Shown here piece by piece: positions 17,509 to 20,886 of a stretch of 20,886 nt of DNA. Position numbers and translations under genes: made by a program. The stretch covers positions 1 to 20,886 of the forward strand of contig JADGIZ010000181.1 in assembly GCA_027604665.1 (NCBI GenBank). The letters are read 5' to 3'. The stretch comes from Polyrhizophydium stewartii. Lineage: Eukaryota > Chytridiomycota > Chytridiomycetes > Rhizophydiales. The first letter of the stretch is position 1; each line of letters opens with the position of its first letter. The notes under the pieces are model-generated. The model did not search any database, was not told where the DNA came from, and saw only the letters and a program-made list of their open reading frames with translations.

Positions 17509-20500
17509 ATGCAGCAGATGCGCCTGCTCGTCGCCGCCCTCGGCGCCATGGCCCTGCTGGCCCCGGCAGTCCTGGCAGGGCCCGCGTACTCCTTTGATCT
17601 GCTTGCAAACGTACGGTCCAACATCACCGTATTTCCGATGAGCGTCACCGAACGCACCAGCATCCTCAAGAGCGTATGGTCGTTGTTCCAGGTGGGCTGC
17701 AGGCTGCATGCGTTCTCTCGACCGCCGCATGCTCGTTACATGCTGACTCGATGTGGCCTGCCCAGATATACGTCAATCGCGAGGCGAAAATCGCCACATA
17801 CGGCGCCGAGTACCCCGACATCGACCCGATCCCCCGCGTCAACAGCCTGCTCAATAACAACTCGGCCCTATCGGATCTTGAGTTCCACTATGCCCTCTCG
17901 AACATCTTCCTCAGCCAGCGTGTTTTCCAGTTAGTGGTGCACTTGCCAGTGCGCCGTTCGAGTGCGCACAGCTGACAGAAGCCGCTTTCCTCTGACCAGC
18001 ACAAACTACTACATACCCGGCGTACACACATGCTACTTTGTTGTGACCGCACTCGACTTTGAGTTTGTCAAGAGCAAGAACATCGAGACCTCGCCGACCG
18101 TGCTTGTAAAGGGCTTCACGGGCTCGGGCGACGTGATGATGCTGTCCGAGTCGACGGCGCTGGCAAAAGTTGCTGTTGGAGACAAGCTTGTTTCCATCAA
18201 CGGCCACTCGTTTGTCAAGGTAGAGTCGGCTGCATGGGGCGGCTTATGATGCCGTTCAGCTGATGCCTTTGCCCCAGTACTTTGAAGCAAACAAGTGGCG
18301 CACTGGAGGAGCGAGCGTCTCTGGTGGACATCGCTCTGCTCTCGCAAGCCTGCAAATCCGCTCCGGCCGCTACTTCCCGATGCCGGAAGAGAACGCCTTG
18401 CAGTTGGTCCTGCAGTCTCGCGCAACAAAGCACAAGTACAACTTGACATTGCCTGTGGGTGCCGCTGTCCTCTATATGCGTCCGCATGCGAGCACATGCG
18501 CTGACCGTCGTGCCCGTTGAAACGCCAGTGGGTGGCTGTGCGCGACGAGAGCTGCTTTGCCGAGGTCAACTCGGCAGGATTAGCGCAGCGCATGCGCCTT
18601 CGCCGGCGTGACAGCAGACTACCACTCGATCGCACCGAAAACGTCCCTCCAAAGCTGTTCGACAAGGCCTGGGTCGACCGCGTTCTGAAGCAAGCAGAGG
18701 CACCGCATCTCGCGCACTACAAGCAGTTTTTCCCTGCTCAACAGTTCGCCGACGCCATCTTCGAGGCAACAGACGACCCATGTGAGTGGCCTTTTGTTGC
18801 AACACCAATCGGCCAAAACTTGGTTGATGATTTTTGACACCAAACGACATACTGTCCGCTTGCGTAGCGATTTCGTGGGCCATCTACAAGCCAAACACGA
18901 CCCGCCTAGGCATCCTTCGCATCGAAAACTTCCGTAAGAACTGGCACGGCGACGGCACGTGGCAGAGTCTCGGTGAAACTGACCACCAGCTCCAGAACCA
19001 CTCCAATCTGACGCAACACAAGCGACGCTCCTGATTCGCGATGTGCTCGTCAGCAAGCTCAACGGCACCAAGGCTCTCGTGATTGATCTTCGTGACAATC
19101 CTGGCGGCATAATCACACTCCCGGACTACCTTCCCCAACTGTTTGGCCAGTCGTTCACCCCGGCCGGCGCACGCTTGGTCGTTAACGACATCAACACATA
19201 CATTGTCAACTCGACCATGTTCCCAAACGACGACTTCAAGTCAACGTACCTCGCCACACCGCCGGAGCAAAAGTACACACAGCCAGTCGCCTTTGACTCG
19301 GCCTCGGACTCGTACCAGTATGGCCAGGCGTACTTCCGCGCCATGGGCGTGCTGACGAACGGCCAGTGCTACTCGGCCTGCGATATATTTGCGGCAAACA
19401 TCCAGGACAACGAAATCGGGCTTGTCTTTGGCGAGGACGCCTCGACTGGCGCCGGCGGCGCAAACGTCGTCGAACACAACGCCTTCTTGCTGCCAATGGA
19501 CCCGCGCGACTTTGGCACGCTGCCACGCAACCTACTGCTCGGTCCTTCGACGGCGCAGGACCTGCGTGTCGCTTGGCGCCAGTTTGTGCGTGTCGGATCC
19601 AACGCCGGCGCGTTGATCGAGGATCGCGGTGTGGTCTCGGACGTGGTTGTGCGTCCCATCCCCGCCGATCTCTTCCATAATCGCACGTACCAGTCGCAGT
19701 GGGAAACCGTTGCGAAGCGCCTTAAGCAGGTCAATATCGAGCGCGGGACGACAAAGACCTCGCTAATAGCCGAGCCGCTCTTCCGCGACATGGTGGTCGG
19801 CTCGGCGATCGAGATTGGCGTCCGGGTCGGCGGTATGACGCGGCTTGCACTCCTTGACGGCGATCAAGGGGGCGAGATCGGGTCGCTCGACTTGCCCGAG
19901 AAGGCGCAGCATCATGCAGTGTCGGACACATTGCAGTCCAGAGACATTGTCACGCAGCTGCGCTTCAAGCGGTACGAAATCCATGGCTTCATCGATGGCA
20001 CTCGCGTCGCTCGCACTGTGCGATATGTGCGGTTCGTACCGCTGCTCGAGGACCGTGCACCTGTCACAAACACGACAACCTGGACGTGGAACTTCACTGC
20101 GCAGCCCAACACAGCCATCTACAACTACGACTCATCTGGTGACAAGGGCAGCTGGCGTATCGAGAACTCGACGCTCGTGGTCGGCCGCAACGGGGAGTAC
20201 GCAAACAATGCAGACAGCATCGCCAGCTTCTTCTTTGCGATGCCACAGCTCATGAACCAGCGCGGCAGCGGGCCAGTCGGCGTCAGCGGCGGTTCGACAA
20301 TCCAGGTCGCTGTCAAGGGCGTCGTCAACACCGAGAGCGGATACGACTTTGTGGTGATCGGGTTCCGGGCGGCCGACCAGTCGCTGGTGCTCAAGCGAGT
20401 CTCGGGCGACACGCCGCTGGACGCGGTGGCGACGTTCCCTGCGACAGCCGACGGGCTGTTCGAGGTGTTTGTTGGGTTCACGTCGGACTCGTCCGTGGCA

Positions 20501-20545
20501 TACGCCGGCGCAACCATCACCGCCCTGTCCGTCTCGAGCATCTGA
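17509..20545 (+). CDS. Secreted S41-family (CPAF-like) serine peptidase
   Basis: The gene encodes a probable extracellular peptidase of 861 residues. The seven exons are 17509-17691, 17766-17929, 18000-18219, 18278-18454, 18529-18781, 18868-18933 and 19023-20545. It begins with a signal peptide (MQQMRLLVAALGAMALLAPA, likely cut near VLA-GP). The S41 region reads HTNYYIPGVHTCY, a PDZ-like segment (GDKLVSINGHSF), YFEANKWRTGGASVSGG, then YKPNTTRLGILRIENF, VIDLRDNPGG and TNGQCYSACDIFAA, whose Ser472 is the likely nucleophile. GEDASTGAGGA follows. About 300 residues of Asn/Thr-rich sequence follow the peptidase core and look like an additional beta-rich extracellular module I cannot name. All junctions keep phase; introns 5 and 6 give DPSISWAIY and ENFPTLLIRD. 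Such peptidases are, from general knowledge, expanded in chytrid fungi. Confidence 0.88.
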
Positions 20546-20646
20546 ATACAGTCCGCTGTGGCTGCGAGGAGTGCCGTCGTGGAGGCGTTGCGGTCTGGTG
20601 ACTCGGCTGTGCGGCATGCCGTGGCTGTGGGGTGCCGCTGGCTGTA

Positions 20647-20652
20647 AATAAA
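20647..20652 (+). terminator. AATAAA polyadenylation signal candidate for the S41 peptidase gene
   Basis: AATAAA occurs about 100 bases after the TGA at 20543-20545 and 42 bases before the start codon of the next peptidase gene. The 149-base gap therefore also has to contain the downstream promoter. Confidence 0.5.
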
Positions 20653-20694
20653 ATGCAGCCGGCTCGCCACGACGCCACGTTTCGTCAAACCAGA

Positions 20695-20886
20695 ATGCTG
20701 CTCTTGGCTGCCGCAGCGCTGGCTCTCGGCGCCGCCTCGGTTGCTGCGGACACCATCTCGCTCGCCAAGGCGCGCAAGGACGGTCTCTTGACGTTTGTGC
20801 CCATGACGCTGGCCGAGCGCGACCAGCTGCTGTCCAACGTCGAGGCCGCCTTCCAGGTGCGTTGCGCCGCCTGGCGGTCGCCTTGT
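20695..20886 (+). CDS. Second S41-like secreted peptidase, first exon only (3' partial)
   Basis: Exon 1 is 20695-20856 (54 codons), followed by a GTGCGT donor; the rest lies beyond the window. The start codon opens a signal peptide (MLLLAAAALALGAASVAA). The mature part reads LTFVPMTLAERDQLLSNVEAAFQ, which matches ITVFPMSVTERTSILKSVWSLFQ-type sequence in the preceding peptidase. Both genes place intron 1 in phase 0 directly after FQ. This makes it a tandem paralogue of the 17509-20545 gene. An in-frame ATG at 20653 would put 14 polar residues before the signal peptide and overlaps the upstream poly(A) signal, so it is not preferred. No catalytic residues are visible yet. Confidence 0.72.
   Translation, partial: MLLLAAAALALGAASVAADTISLAKARKDGLLTFVPMTLAERDQLLSNVEAAFQVRCAAWRSPC

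Overview
The window is nuclear DNA from an intron-rich, GC-rich eukaryote, most likely an early-diverging (chytrid-like) fungus. That placement is inference. It rests on a fungal-type small TOM subunit (Tom5-like), an Fpr3/Fpr4-type nucleoplasmin-FKBP, secreted CPAF-like S41 peptidases in tandem (a family I recall as expanded in chytrids), a PUF60 orthologue, and short introns with a recurrent GCTGAC branch-like motif 15-45 bases before the acceptor. No RNA gene, transposon or CRISPR array is visible. Gene models were built by hand from splice signals, reading phase and remembered protein families. All sum to whole codons, but none is transcript-verified.

Layout, left to right: the 3' part of a DBF4-like regulator of the Cdc7 kinase (+, <1-4906); a nucleoplasmin-like FKBP prolyl isomerase (+, 5082-6717); two nearly identical eleven-exon cytochrome P450 genes in direct tandem (+, 6892-9144 and 9607-11859); the Arp2/3 subunit ARPC4 (+, 11975-13207); a PUF60-like splicing factor (-, 15680-13431); a PPIL1-like spliceosomal cyclophilin (+, 15703-16745); a 48-residue Tom5-like gene (-, 17116-16757); a secreted S41-family peptidase (+, 17509-20545); and the first exon of a second S41 peptidase (+, 20695 onwards).

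The genes are mostly conserved housekeeping functions: replication initiation, chromatin or nucleolar proline isomerisation, actin nucleation, splicing and mitochondrial import. They are interleaved with two lineage-type tandem families (P450, S41). Packing is tight: 22 bases separate the divergent PUF60 and PPIL1 start codons, and 11 bases separate the convergent PPIL1 and TOM5 stops. My models contain 53 complete introns, with coding exons as short as 3, 9, 12, 18 and 19 bases, so simple ORF calling misses ARPC4, PPIL1 and TOM5.

The most notable points are: (1) the P450 tandem duplication, which carried along the promoter side and the ATG-only first exon of ARPC4 and left an orphan fragment at about 9145-9286; (2) the two splicing genes sharing a 22-bp head-to-head interval; (3) the concealed TOM5; and (4) the extreme microexon structures. 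I did not find a clearly new biological system.
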